Origin: an uncultured Bdellovibrionales bacterium
GTDB lineage: Bacteria; Bdellovibrionota; Bdellovibrionia; Bdellovibrionales; JAMPXM01
Length of the DNA stretch: 20,685 nt
Direction of reading: 5' to 3'
NCBI GenBank assembly: GCA_937927435.1
Contig: CALBDW010000046.1
Span: 1-20,685, forward strand
Shown: piece after piece, positions 1 through 6,117 of the stretch
Layout of the letters: every line of letters begins with the position of its first letter
Numbering within the stretch: the first letter of the stretch is position 1
Translations under genes and position numbers: made by a program
Notes under the pieces: model-generated
The model's database searches: none
Seen by the model: only the letters and a program-made list of their open reading frames with translations
Told to the model about the DNA's origin: nothing

Positions 1-376
1 GGAGTCGGCCAGAGCCACTCTCTCCCCAGCAGCGAACACGGCCAGTCTCTGATAGCGCACAGGTATGCCTGTAACCGGCGACAACCTGAACCACAGCTTC
101 CGCGACATCCTCAATCGTCACTCCGGGCGGAGGATTCGAAATGAAGCTCGACCACTCGGTTGAAGTATTCAAAGGCACAAAAATCGCGCGTCCTGAAGCG
201 TGGTTATTTGTGACCTTCTTCTTTATTTCGTGCTTGTCGATTACGGCGTTATCACCATGATCGATCAGATACCCCGTGCCGCCGTTCATCAGACCAGTCG
301 TCGATAAAGCACGAAAAGACAAAAACACGAAAAACGCACACACAAGAGCCGACAGAACTTTGAATTTTAAAATCAT
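1..376 (-). CDS. Secreted RCC1-repeat protein, N-terminal part (cut by window edge)
   Basis: The reading frame starts at ATG 374-376 and stays open for 125 codons to the window edge, so the C-terminal part is missing. A GGAGGG ribosome binding site lies about six bases before the ATG. Residues 1 to about 25 form a signal peptide (basic start, then a hydrophobic VLSALVCAFFVFL core). The visible C-terminal end carries VVAGYRHTCALSETGRVRCW followed by GESGSG, the typical start of an RCC1/BLIP-II beta-propeller repeat in bacterial secreted proteins. Between them is about 75 residues that I do not recognise. RCC1-type propellers usually mediate protein binding; the partner cannot be guessed here. 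The family assignment rests on one repeat only. Confidence 0.75.
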   Translation of the reverse strand, partial: MILKFKVLSALVCAFFVFLSFRALSTTGLMNGGTGYLIDHGDNAVIDKHEIKKKVTNNHASGRAIFVPLNTSTEWSSFISNPPPGVTIEDVAEAVVQVVAGYRHTCALSETGRVRCWGESGSGRL

Positions 377-959
377 GAGGCCCTCCGCAACAGAGCTCTG
401 AGGAACTGAATCGAAAGTTCACCGCTACCTGTTCAGCGACGGGGCCCATACGCACGAGCGCGAGCTCAAGCCCAATGGGTACAATTTCGCCGCGTTATGC
501 GCTCCCATTGAGCACCAGTACCACGGAGCTCAAAAATCGCAGATTATCAATGGCGTTTATTTATAAAAGCCAGACGAACGTCCTATAATAATCTGGAAGC
601 GTCTTAAACCGAGACATCGGTGACGCGGTCAAACTAGACCTACGTCGAATCATAACCCCCGGCAGGTTCCTCGAAAGACACGATTATGGCAAACTCATGG
701 CGAGCCTATGCTACTTCTTGCACTGCCAAAACACGACCAAAGTCATCTTCCCGTGCCGACGTTTAACAACCGAACCCCCGCGGTTCCGACTCGAACACGC
801 CGACTCCTGCAAGCGATCGCGGACCACAAAGAAACCATGCGCATCGTTTTCGAGTTCCGGAGCAAATTGCGGACGACTGAAGAATTGATTTCGAAACTCG
901 CCTATTGTTTGCGCGAGATCCAGGGAGCGGGCTGCGGCCCGCTCAAGGCGAAACGTCGG
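377..959. other. Gene-poor stretch, no convincing gene
   Basis: This 583-base stretch lies between the starts/ends of two minus-strand genes and must hold the promoter of the RCC1 gene, which I could not pin down. A perfect TATAAT is at 584-589 on the plus strand but has only a poor -35 partner (TTATAA at 561-566). A plus-strand open frame at 708-968 would give an 86-residue Arg/Pro-rich peptide with no clear ribosome binding site. Its end contains a strong GC hairpin (925-944) and it overlaps the end of the minus gene at 960, so I do not call it a gene, although it could be a remnant or a real small protein. Confidence 0.5.
925..944 (-). terminator. GC-rich hairpin downstream of the membrane-protein pair
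   Basis: GAGCGGGC-TGCG-GCCCGCTC is a perfect 8-bp stem with a 4-base loop, starting 15 bases after the stop codon of the minus-strand gene that ends at 960. There is no T-run after it on the minus strand, so it is not a canonical intrinsic terminator. It may still act as a weak terminator or protect the 3' end of the mRNA. Confidence 0.35.
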
Positions 960-1433
960 TTATTCTGAAGCCGACTCCATAGGCGTCGCCTCAGGCGTGG
1001 GCGTCGGAAAAGCCTTCGGCATATCGCCCGCATGGAAATTCATTTGCGAGCAGTCGACAACCTTCAACAAACGAGCATTGTGGTAGGTGTTGGCTTTTTC
1101 CAAATCCCACGGTGGATAGGGATAAAGACGAGCCTCCACGCAGTAATCCTTTTTCACCACCGCCCACTGCCGGTCTTCCGAGCTTGAGGAATAAATCGTG
1201 CCGTCCTCGGTTCGGAGCATGATCGCGTAAGAGAACACCTGCTCCGCCGGCAAACCGCGTCCGATCAGCGCCGTGGGCTCCACCACTCGCTCAACGTCTA
1301 CGACAACTCCCCGAACTTTCTTCGAGAAGATGAAGCTGTAGTATTCAATAACAAGCCATCCGGCTGCGACCAGAACAAGCAGCAACACGAGCCAGCGAAT
1401 GAACCTGCGGACGGATTGCAAAATCGTCGACAT
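960..1433 (-). CDS. Single-helix membrane protein, function unknown
   Basis: This encodes 157 residues. I chose ATG 1431-1433 because the hydrophobic helix then begins near the N-terminus, and the upstream gene ends 20 bases earlier; the ribosome binding site is weak (AGG close to the ATG). Residues 14-34 form one transmembrane segment (WLVLLLVLVAAGWLVIEYYS) after a basic RRFIR patch. The rest is a probably extracytoplasmic domain, ending in a Pro/Thr-rich tail (PTPTPEATP). Two cysteines are visible in that domain (in DYCVEARL and VVDCSQM) and might pair. I do not recognise the family. It is the second gene of a two-gene unit after the MerC-type gene, which suggests shared expression but does not prove a shared role in metal handling. 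Confidence 0.75.
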   Translation of the reverse strand: MSTILQSVRRFIRWLVLLLVLVAAGWLVIEYYSFIFSKKVRGVVVDVERVVEPTALIGRGLPAEQVFSYAIMLRTEDGTIYSSSSEDRQWAVVKKDYCVEARLYPYPPWDLEKANTYHNARLLKVVDCSQMNFHAGDMPKAFPTPTPEATPMESASE

Positions 1434-1453
1434 AAACCTATTTTCTATAGGGC

Positions 1454-1915
1454 CTAGGAAATCTCGGCAAGGGATTTTACGGGTCGACCGTGGCCAGATT
1501 GGCAACACACGCAGAGATGGCGGTTGATCCAGTGTGCGCGAATTAAACACAAGCTGCCCGGAATCGAAAAGAGAGCCTGCATCGCATGAGACTCATGAAA
1601 CCAAAGAGTCAACATCACGAGCGCCATTCCCGGCAAAGCCCAATAAAACACTCGCTTATCGCGATGCTTTCTAAATCCGGGAATAAAAGCCATAACGGCC
1701 AGGACTGGCAAGATCACAACCAGCGCAACATGGAACCAATCATGATCCACGAAAGTCTGCAGAGCCGGGATGAGAGCGATAGCGACGGGAACCGCCAGGC
1801 AATGCAAAATACAAAGCGCGGAAAGACAGATCCCCAAGCGATCCGCCAGATTCCGCACGCCGAACGCATCGTCACTGTGAGAATGGTGGGCGTGATCGCG
1901 ATGTCCGCTCGTCAT
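1454..1915 (-). CDS. MerC-type mercury-resistance-family membrane protein
   Basis: This gives 153 residues from ATG 1913-1915; an in-frame ATG at 1949-1951 with its own AAGGG site would add 12 residues, and I cannot exclude it. A His-rich N-terminus (HRDHAHHSHSDD) is followed by ADRLGICLSALCILHCLAVP, the MerC-like first helix with cysteines at 30, 35 and 39. Further hydrophobic helices lie at about 60-80, 90-106 and 112-125, and the tail has a cysteine cluster HLCVCC (135-138). MerC proteins are inner-membrane carriers that bind and import Hg(II), but chromosomal relatives often sit outside mer operons. No merR, merA or merT is visible here, so the substrate is uncertain. The His and Cys clusters support metal binding. 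The gene precedes a single-helix membrane protein by a 20-base gap. Confidence 0.8.
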   Translation of the reverse strand: MTSGHRDHAHHSHSDDAFGVRNLADRLGICLSALCILHCLAVPVAIALIPALQTFVDHDWFHVALVVILPVLAVMAFIPGFRKHRDKRVFYWALPGMALVMLTLWFHESHAMQALFSIPGSLCLIRAHWINRHLCVCCQSGHGRPVKSLAEIS

Positions 1916-1971
1916 TGCAAGGATCCCTTCGTTTAAATTGCAGCGCAACATACTGCCCTTTCTTCGCGGCT

Positions 1972-1990
1972 CCTGCAAGTCATTTGCAGG
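1972..1990. promoter_or_regulatory. Inverted repeat upstream of the MerC-type gene, possible operator
   Basis: CCTGCAA-GTCAT-TTGCAGG is a perfect 7-bp inverted repeat with a 5-base spacer, located 21 bases upstream of the alternative MerC start (1951) and 57 bases upstream of the preferred start (1915). Size and symmetry suit a dimeric regulator; it could also form an RNA hairpin in the 5' leader. It lies in the divergent region shared with the peptidase gene at 2138. Confidence 0.4.
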
Positions 1991-2137
1991 TCTTACCCAG
2001 CCTTCCGCTTTGCCCGCTCAAGCGACGCTCACCTCCCCGCCTCCGACCCGGTATTGCCCTAATTCCAAGTGTTTAGCCCTTTACGTTTGCCGGAAAATAA
2101 AGTCTCATTGGGGGAAGTACCACGCAAAGAGAGTTCT

Positions 2138-3001
2138 ATGAATTTCATCCTGAAGGTCCCGCTTCTGATCGGAGCGGTTGTCGTTGTATTTGACTTGAAC
2201 CGGGCCGCCGCGAACGAGTCAGAGAAAGAACTTTGCGTTCAGGCGGTTCATGAAATCGTCCGGCCGCCCCACCGAGCCCGACTGAGCGCTTTCTGCAACG
2301 ATGTGAAGCGCCTGCCCGTTTGCGAATCGGTCGAAAAGAGGCCGATTTTCCACACCGAATCGATCAGCCAGAACCCGAGTGGCAAACGCATTCTGGTGTT
2401 TGGAATGATTCACGGGGATGAACCGCTGGCGGGTGAACTCGCCCTGGAGTGGGAGGAACGATTGAAAACAATTTCCGGTGCCCGCAATAGCTGGCGGGTC
2501 GTGCCGCTCCTCAATCCTGACGGACTGAACAGAAAAACCCGCGGAAACGCCAATGGCGTCGACCTCAATCGCAACTTCCCCACAAAAGATTGGAATGAGC
2601 TCGCCATTGAGTACTGGAAGACGAAAGCCAAAAGCGATCCGCGCCGCTTCCCAGGCGAATCCGCCGCGAGCGAACCGGAAACAAAATGTGCGATCGCCCA
2701 CATCAAAGACTTCAAACCGGACTTCATCGTTTCCGTGCACACGCCTTATCGGGTTCTCGACTTCGACGGACCAAAGGTCGCCTTCCCCAAGTACGGCGAA
2801 CTGCCGTGGCGGGCGCTCGGCAACTTCCCCGGAAGTCTCGGGCGTTTCATGTGGCGCGATCATCAGATCCCGGTTCTCACAATCGAGCTCGGCGACCAAA
2901 TGGTGAACACAGCCCTCTTGCAGGACATTATCGGCGGCTTCGCTATTGAAGCTGTGAGAAGAGCGGGGGAGAAAGCCCCTTCCCTCTTCGAAACGATGTA
3001 A
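2138..3001 (+). CDS. Secreted M14-family zinc carboxypeptidase, MpaA-like
   Basis: This encodes 287 residues starting at ATG 2138-2140, after a purine-rich AAAGAGAG site. Residues 1-25 are a signal peptide ending in AAA. The M14 zinc site is complete: HGDE (H92, E95) and H201 in SVHTPYR, with the catalytic Glu E250 in LTIELGD. The stretch NGVDLNRNFPTK (139-150) matches the substrate-binding Asn-Arg motif. The spacing and the SEPETKCAIA and PGSLG segments resemble murein peptide amidase A (MpaA), which cuts the gamma-D-Glu-diaminopimelate bond in peptidoglycan peptides. E. coli MpaA is cytoplasmic, whereas this one carries an export signal, so it would act in the periplasm or outside the cell. 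The exact substrate is inferred from family resemblance. Four cysteines near the N-terminus of the mature protein (33, 53, 62 and 184) could form disulfides. Confidence 0.85.
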   Translation: MNFILKVPLLIGAVVVVFDLNRAAANESEKELCVQAVHEIVRPPHRARLSAFCNDVKRLPVCESVEKRPIFHTESISQNPSGKRILVFGMIHGDEPLAGELALEWEERLKTISGARNSWRVVPLLNPDGLNRKTRGNANGVDLNRNFPTKDWNELAIEYWKTKAKSDPRRFPGESAASEPETKCAIAHIKDFKPDFIVSVHTPYRVLDFDGPKVAFPKYGELPWRALGNFPGSLGRFMWRDHQIPVLTIELGDQMVNTALLQDIIGGFAIEAVRRAGEKAPSLFETM

Positions 3002-3016
3002 GCGCCGAAAAAGATC

Positions 3017-4117
3017 TCAGGTATTTTCGCTCACGTGCCAGTCAGGCAGCGGGTCGGGCATCGAAAACCACGCGTCCGGGCCGTCACGCATCTCGCGGCT
3101 CGTGAGCAGGCATTCATCGAGCCGCTCACGGATTTCTTGTTCGTCCATGTCGATCCCGATGAAGGCGATTTCTTGACGCCGATCACCAAAGGGCGGAACC
3201 CATTCGCTCATGATCTCGGCTCTCTCTCGCTCATCGGTCGGCCAATCGCGCGCGGGTGTCGCAGCAAACCAAGCGCCGCCGTAGTTCAGCAAAGAGGCGC
3301 CACCGGCGTACGACCAAATACCGATCTCATTGTGACGGCTTGCCACCCAAATGCTGCCTTTCGCCCGCACCAAGCCTTTCACATGAAAGTCACCGAGCAA
3401 CTCATTGAACCGGAACGGATGAAAAGGGCGGCGCTCGATATACGTGAAGCTGGAGACGCCCTCCGAATCGACCGAATCGCTGAATAAGCCGTCGAGTTCC
3501 GCGAGCCATCCCGCGCCTTCGTCCGTATTCTCGAAATCAAACAGCCTCGTTTCGATAATTTCTTGGGACGGAACCCGCCCGAAAATCGCGGGCAGAATTT
3601 TCGCCCGCGGATTGAGCCGTTCAAGCAGCGCCTCCGCCCGACGCAACTCCAGGCGGTTAACTACATCCATTTTGTTTAAAACCAGAACGTCCGCGAATTC
3701 GATCTGTTCGATCATGACTTCCGCGACGGTACGGTCATCTTCCGGGTCGGCGTCCGGAACGACTTCGATGACATCTTTCGAACCCAAAAGATCCGAAACC
3801 AAAGTCGACGCGTCCACGACCGTCACCATGGTATCAAGCCGGATATTCTTCGGCGGCGGGCGCCGGTCGTCACCGCCGGCGAGAAGATCGGCCACCGAGT
3901 AGGGCTCAAGGAGGCACATATTCTCGACCACGATTAGGTCGGCTCCCTCCATGTCTATTGCGTTTTCGACTTTCTCGATAAGATCGGAATAGCCGTCGTT
4001 GTAAATGAACGATGGACGGCGGATTTCAAGCGCGCGCTTTAAGTTCTCAACCAACACCGATTTCCCGACTCCGGCAAAGCCGGAGACGAGCGTGACAGGA
4101 ATGGATCGTGTCGCCAT
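3017..4117 (-). CDS. COG0523 (CobW/ZigA-like) GTPase lacking the CxCC motif
   Basis: This gives 366 residues from ATG 4115-4117. I chose this start because Walker A (GFAGVGKS, 13-20) then sits at the family's usual distance from the N-terminus, and the divergent gene at 4229 keeps its leader. NKMD (148-151) is the guanine-binding motif and DTMVTVVDAS (95-104) the conserved strand. The C-terminal CobW_C domain has RRPFHPFRF, then AKGSIWVASR and FGDRRQEIAFIGIDMD, which closely follow the ZigA/YciC zinc-chaperone subgroup. Family members normally have a NGCICC metal-binding loop between Walker A and the first ExxGxxxP-like strand; here FIYNDGYSDLIEKV runs almost directly into VVENMCLLEP and the loop is gone. 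It is a G3E GTPase probably tied to metal supply, but its ability to carry metal is in doubt. No zinc-regulator operator was recognised. Confidence 0.85.
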   Translation of the reverse strand: MATRSIPVTLVSGFAGVGKSVLVENLKRALEIRRPSFIYNDGYSDLIEKVENAIDMEGADLIVVENMCLLEPYSVADLLAGGDDRRPPPKNIRLDTMVTVVDASTLVSDLLGSKDVIEVVPDADPEDDRTVAEVMIEQIEFADVLVLNKMDVVNRLELRRAEALLERLNPRAKILPAIFGRVPSQEIIETRLFDFENTDEGAGWLAELDGLFSDSVDSEGVSSFTYIERRPFHPFRFNELLGDFHVKGLVRAKGSIWVASRHNEIGIWSYAGGASLLNYGGAWFAATPARDWPTDERERAEIMSEWVPPFGDRRQEIAFIGIDMDEQEIRERLDECLLTSREMRDGPDAWFSMPDPLPDWHVSENT

Positions 4118-4228
4118 ACCTGCAATAAAAGCGCAACGCCCGGGCCGTCGTCCATTCGAAAATCGGCACGCCAACGGCCTTGGCCGTGCGACCGAACTTT
4201 TTACCAGGACTAAGGTAAGGAGCGTCGA

Positions 4229-4981
4229 ATGCCCCGCTTTAAAGACCTGTTCTCGGGCCACGCCAGCGATTATGCGGCTTACAGACCGCGTTACCCGGAA
4301 GAGCTCTTCGATCTCATTACGAAAAATTGCCGAGAACGCCGTCTCGCGTGGGATTGCGGCACCGGCAACGGCCAAGCGGCCCTCGGTCTAGCCGAGCGGT
4401 TCGAACGTGTGATCGCGACCGACCCGAGTGAAGACCAGCTTAAGAACGCAACTCCCCATCCCCGCATCGAATATCGCCCCTGGCCGGCGGAAAAAACGGA
4501 AATTGCAGACGACTCGGTAGACCTCATCACAGCCGCCCAAGCACTGCATTGGTTCGATTTCCCGCGTTTTAGCCGCGAGGTCAAAAGGGTCGCAAAACCG
4601 CGCGCGTGGCTTGCCGTCTGGTGCTACTCCGTCGCGCGCATCACCCCAGAGGTCGATCTGGTGGCCGACCGTCTCTATAGTGATCTCTTGGCAGGCCACT
4701 GGGAACCCGAGCGCCGCTGGATTGAACAAGGCTACGAGGGCATCGACTTACCGTTTGAGCGGGAAGAAAAAGTCAAACTCACGATCTCCGTGCCCATGAC
4801 CCTCGAAAAATGGCTCAACTACCTGGGAACATGGTCTGCGGTGAAAAACTGCATAAAAAAAACGGGGCAAGACCCCGTTCTATCGTTGAAATCCGACTTT
4901 GAAAAAGCTTGGGGGCATCCAAAGACCGAAAGAGCCGTGACCTTTCCCATAGCGCTGAGAATGGGCCCCATCGCCCTCTAA
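4229..4981 (+). CDS. Class I SAM-dependent methyltransferase
   Basis: This encodes 250 residues; an AAGGAG site lies seven bases before ATG 4229-4231. Motif I, WDCGTGNGQA (41-50), binds S-adenosylmethionine, ATDPSEDQL (63-71) supplies the acidic residue that binds the ribose, and DDSVDLITAAQALHWFD (about 92-108) is the motif IV region. The FSGHASDYAAYRPRYPEELF start and the ALHWFD segment are typical of the small-molecule methyltransferase group that includes yeast Tmt1/Crg1-like enzymes. The substrate is unknown. It is monocistronic and convergent with the SPOR lipoprotein gene, whose stop lies three bases from its own; the two stop codons fall inside a short palindrome (CTCTAA-GCT-TTAGAG, 4976-4990). 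A minus-strand terminator is embedded in its last fifth. Confidence 0.85.
   Translation: MPRFKDLFSGHASDYAAYRPRYPEELFDLITKNCRERRLAWDCGTGNGQAALGLAERFERVIATDPSEDQLKNATPHPRIEYRPWPAEKTEIADDSVDLITAAQALHWFDFPRFSREVKRVAKPRAWLAVWCYSVARITPEVDLVADRLYSDLLAGHWEPERRWIEQGYEGIDLPFEREEKVKLTISVPMTLEKWLNYLGTWSAVKNCIKKTGQDPVLSLKSDFEKAWGHPKTERAVTFPIALRMGPIAL
4855..4879 (-). terminator. Rho-independent terminator on the minus strand, inside the methyltransferase gene
   Basis: Read on the minus strand, AACGGGG-TCTTG-CCCCGTT is a 7-bp stem with a 5-base loop, followed by an unbroken run of Ts (A-run 4855-4862 on the plus strand, the last two in the stem). This is the textbook form of an intrinsic terminator. It lies 105 bases after the stop of the SPOR lipoprotein gene and is the best terminator for it, although it sits in codons for KKTGQDPV of the methyltransferase. 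On the plus strand no T-run follows, so the methyltransferase transcript should not be stopped. Confidence 0.75.
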
Positions 4982-4984
4982 GCT

Positions 4985-5461
4985 TTAGAGAGAGACCGGG
5001 AGACGCAGAACCTGTGTTTCCAGGCCGGCGAATTTTTCTTTGAGCTCAAGAGCTTTCGCCTCCGCCTCCGATTTGCTCTCGATGGGAGCGGACCGCACCA
5101 AGTGCAAAGTTCCGTTCTTCGAGTGTTCGAGCGTCCGCATTTCAACAGCAAACCCTGAACTTGCGAGCTTCTCGTGCAGGCGCTCGGCATTCTCCTTCAC
5201 CCTGAAGGCACCGATTTGCACGACGTAAACGCCTCGAGCCGACGCCGGCTGGCGCGCGGAACTTTTCTTCGCGGCTGTCGCAACACTCTTTTGACCAGCT
5301 AAAGCTTCTTCAGCGGCCTCCGCTTCGGCGGCATTTTTCGCCATTCTTTCAATTTCCTGAAGCCCGCGCTCTTGCGACGGCGTACAAGCGCCAAGAGAGA
5401 AAACCAAAACCGTTGCCAACGTGCTTTGACCCACTACCCGAACCAAAATTCCGTTTTTCAT
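4985..5461 (-). CDS. SPOR-domain lipoprotein
   Basis: This encodes 158 residues; AAGGAG sits four or five bases before the ATG at 5459-5461. The N-terminus has a basic and hydrophobic signal ending in the lipobox LGAC, so C26 should be lipidated. An Ala/Glu-rich, probably helical linker covers about 30-75. The C-terminal domain (about 77-155), starting GVYVVQIGAFRVKENAERLH, is a SPOR domain, a fold that binds peptidoglycan glycan strands stripped of stem peptides, mostly at the division site. It resembles RlpA/DedD-type SPOR proteins only in that domain; no other enzymatic domain is present. It likely acts as an outer-membrane lipoprotein anchored to septal or remodelled peptidoglycan. Its transcript probably ends at the terminator at 4855-4879. 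Confidence 0.88.
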   Translation of the reverse strand: MKNGILVRVVGQSTLATVLVFSLGACTPSQERGLQEIERMAKNAAEAEAAEEALAGQKSVATAAKKSSARQPASARGVYVVQIGAFRVKENAERLHEKLASSGFAVEMRTLEHSKNGTLHLVRSAPIESKSEAEAKALELKEKFAGLETQVLRLPVSL

Positions 5462-5509
5462 GGCTCCTTTTCCCCTGGGTTCTACGATACCAAGTTATCG
5501 GCTGCCGGC

Positions 5510-5538
5510 TTGAAAAACTTACGACCTCCCGCCCTAAT
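5510..5538 (+). promoter_or_regulatory. Candidate sigma-70 promoter for the PTPS pair
   Basis: TTGAAA (5510-5515) and CCTAAT (5533-5538) are separated by 17 bases, with five and four matches to the consensus hexamers. It would give a leader of roughly 75-80 bases before ATG 5623. Its strength and start site are inferred. Confidence 0.35.
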
Positions 5539-5546
5539 TCGGACCC

Positions 5547-5568
5547 GCGGCCGGTCTGGTCAGGCCGC
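5547..5568 (+). other. GC hairpin in the leader of the PTPS pair
   Basis: GCGGCC-N10-GGCCGC can form a 6-bp all-GC stem between the candidate promoter and the first PTPS start codon. No T-run follows it, and it does not look like a known preQ1 or tetrahydrofolate riboswitch, so a regulatory role is only possible. Confidence 0.25.
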
Positions 5569-5622
5569 TGGAAAGCCCACCGAGGTTGCCAAACCGAGCC
5601 GTCGCTGGTAGGTCCAGGACGC

Positions 5623-6117
5623 ATGCCGTTCCGGGTCCGACTCGAAAAAGAAAACTTCAAGTTCAGCTGCTCGCACTTCACTCTTTTCGGTCCGAGCGAA
5701 GCCGAACGCCTTCACGGCCATAATTATTATGTTTCAGTCGAAATCGGCCTGAAGGCGCTCGATCCGGTCCTTGGCATGGCGTTCGACTTTAACGACGTGA
5801 AACCCTTGGTAAGAAAGCTCACGGAAGCGTGGGACGAGCGCGTCCTTTTGCCCGGCCGCTCCCCCTATCTCAAGATCGAAGCCAAGGACGACTCCTTCGT
5901 GGTCAGTTTCGGAAAGAAAAAATATGAATTCCCTCAAGAAGACGCGCTTGTTTTACCAACTGTGAACGTCACGTCCGAAGAACTGGCGCGCCTTTTGGCG
6001 GAGAACCTAGCCGCCGCGCTCAAGACCAACGAGGGCCTTGAGCCGCGCCTTGACTCCCTCACGGTTGGCGTCGAGGAAACCCGCGGTCAGTCCGTATACT
6101 GCGAGATTGAACTATGA
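5623..6117 (+). CDS. PTPS/QueD-family protein with ExxHGH instead of the catalytic Cys
   Basis: This gives 164 residues; I chose ATG 5623-5625 because AGGA lies six bases before it and the beta-strand FKFSCSHFT then falls at the family's position. Zinc ligands are present: H18 in CSHF and H31, H33 in LHGHNYYV. The family's catalytic Cys (CxxxHGH) is absent; the sequence is ERLHGH, with E28 in the ExxHGH place described for PTPS-III, the folate-linked paralog. The Asp-His pair of the catalytic triad reads D71-E72 in AWDERVLLP, so the His is missing too. The pterin-anchoring Glu is probably E151 or E152 (VGVEETRG). It is followed by a second paralog with ATGA overlap. Reaction could be altered pterin chemistry or none (a structural partner); family membership is firm, activity is not. 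Confidence 0.85.
   Translation: MPFRVRLEKENFKFSCSHFTLFGPSEAERLHGHNYYVSVEIGLKALDPVLGMAFDFNDVKPLVRKLTEAWDERVLLPGRSPYLKIEAKDDSFVVSFGKKKYEFPQEDALVLPTVNVTSEELARLLAENLAAALKTNEGLEPRLDSLTVGVEETRGQSVYCEIEL

Noticed and set aside
584..589. Perfect TATAAT on the plus strand
   Set aside because: Weak -35 partner and no convincing gene downstream.
708..968. 86-residue plus-strand frame
   Set aside because: No ribosome binding site, a strong GC hairpin within its end, overlap with the stop of the minus gene, and no recognisable domain. Could still be real or a remnant, so it is described in the gap entry.
2219..2899. 226-residue minus-strand open frame over the M14 peptidase gene
   Set aside because: The plus frame has all catalytic motifs and a signal peptide; the minus frame shows nothing recognisable.
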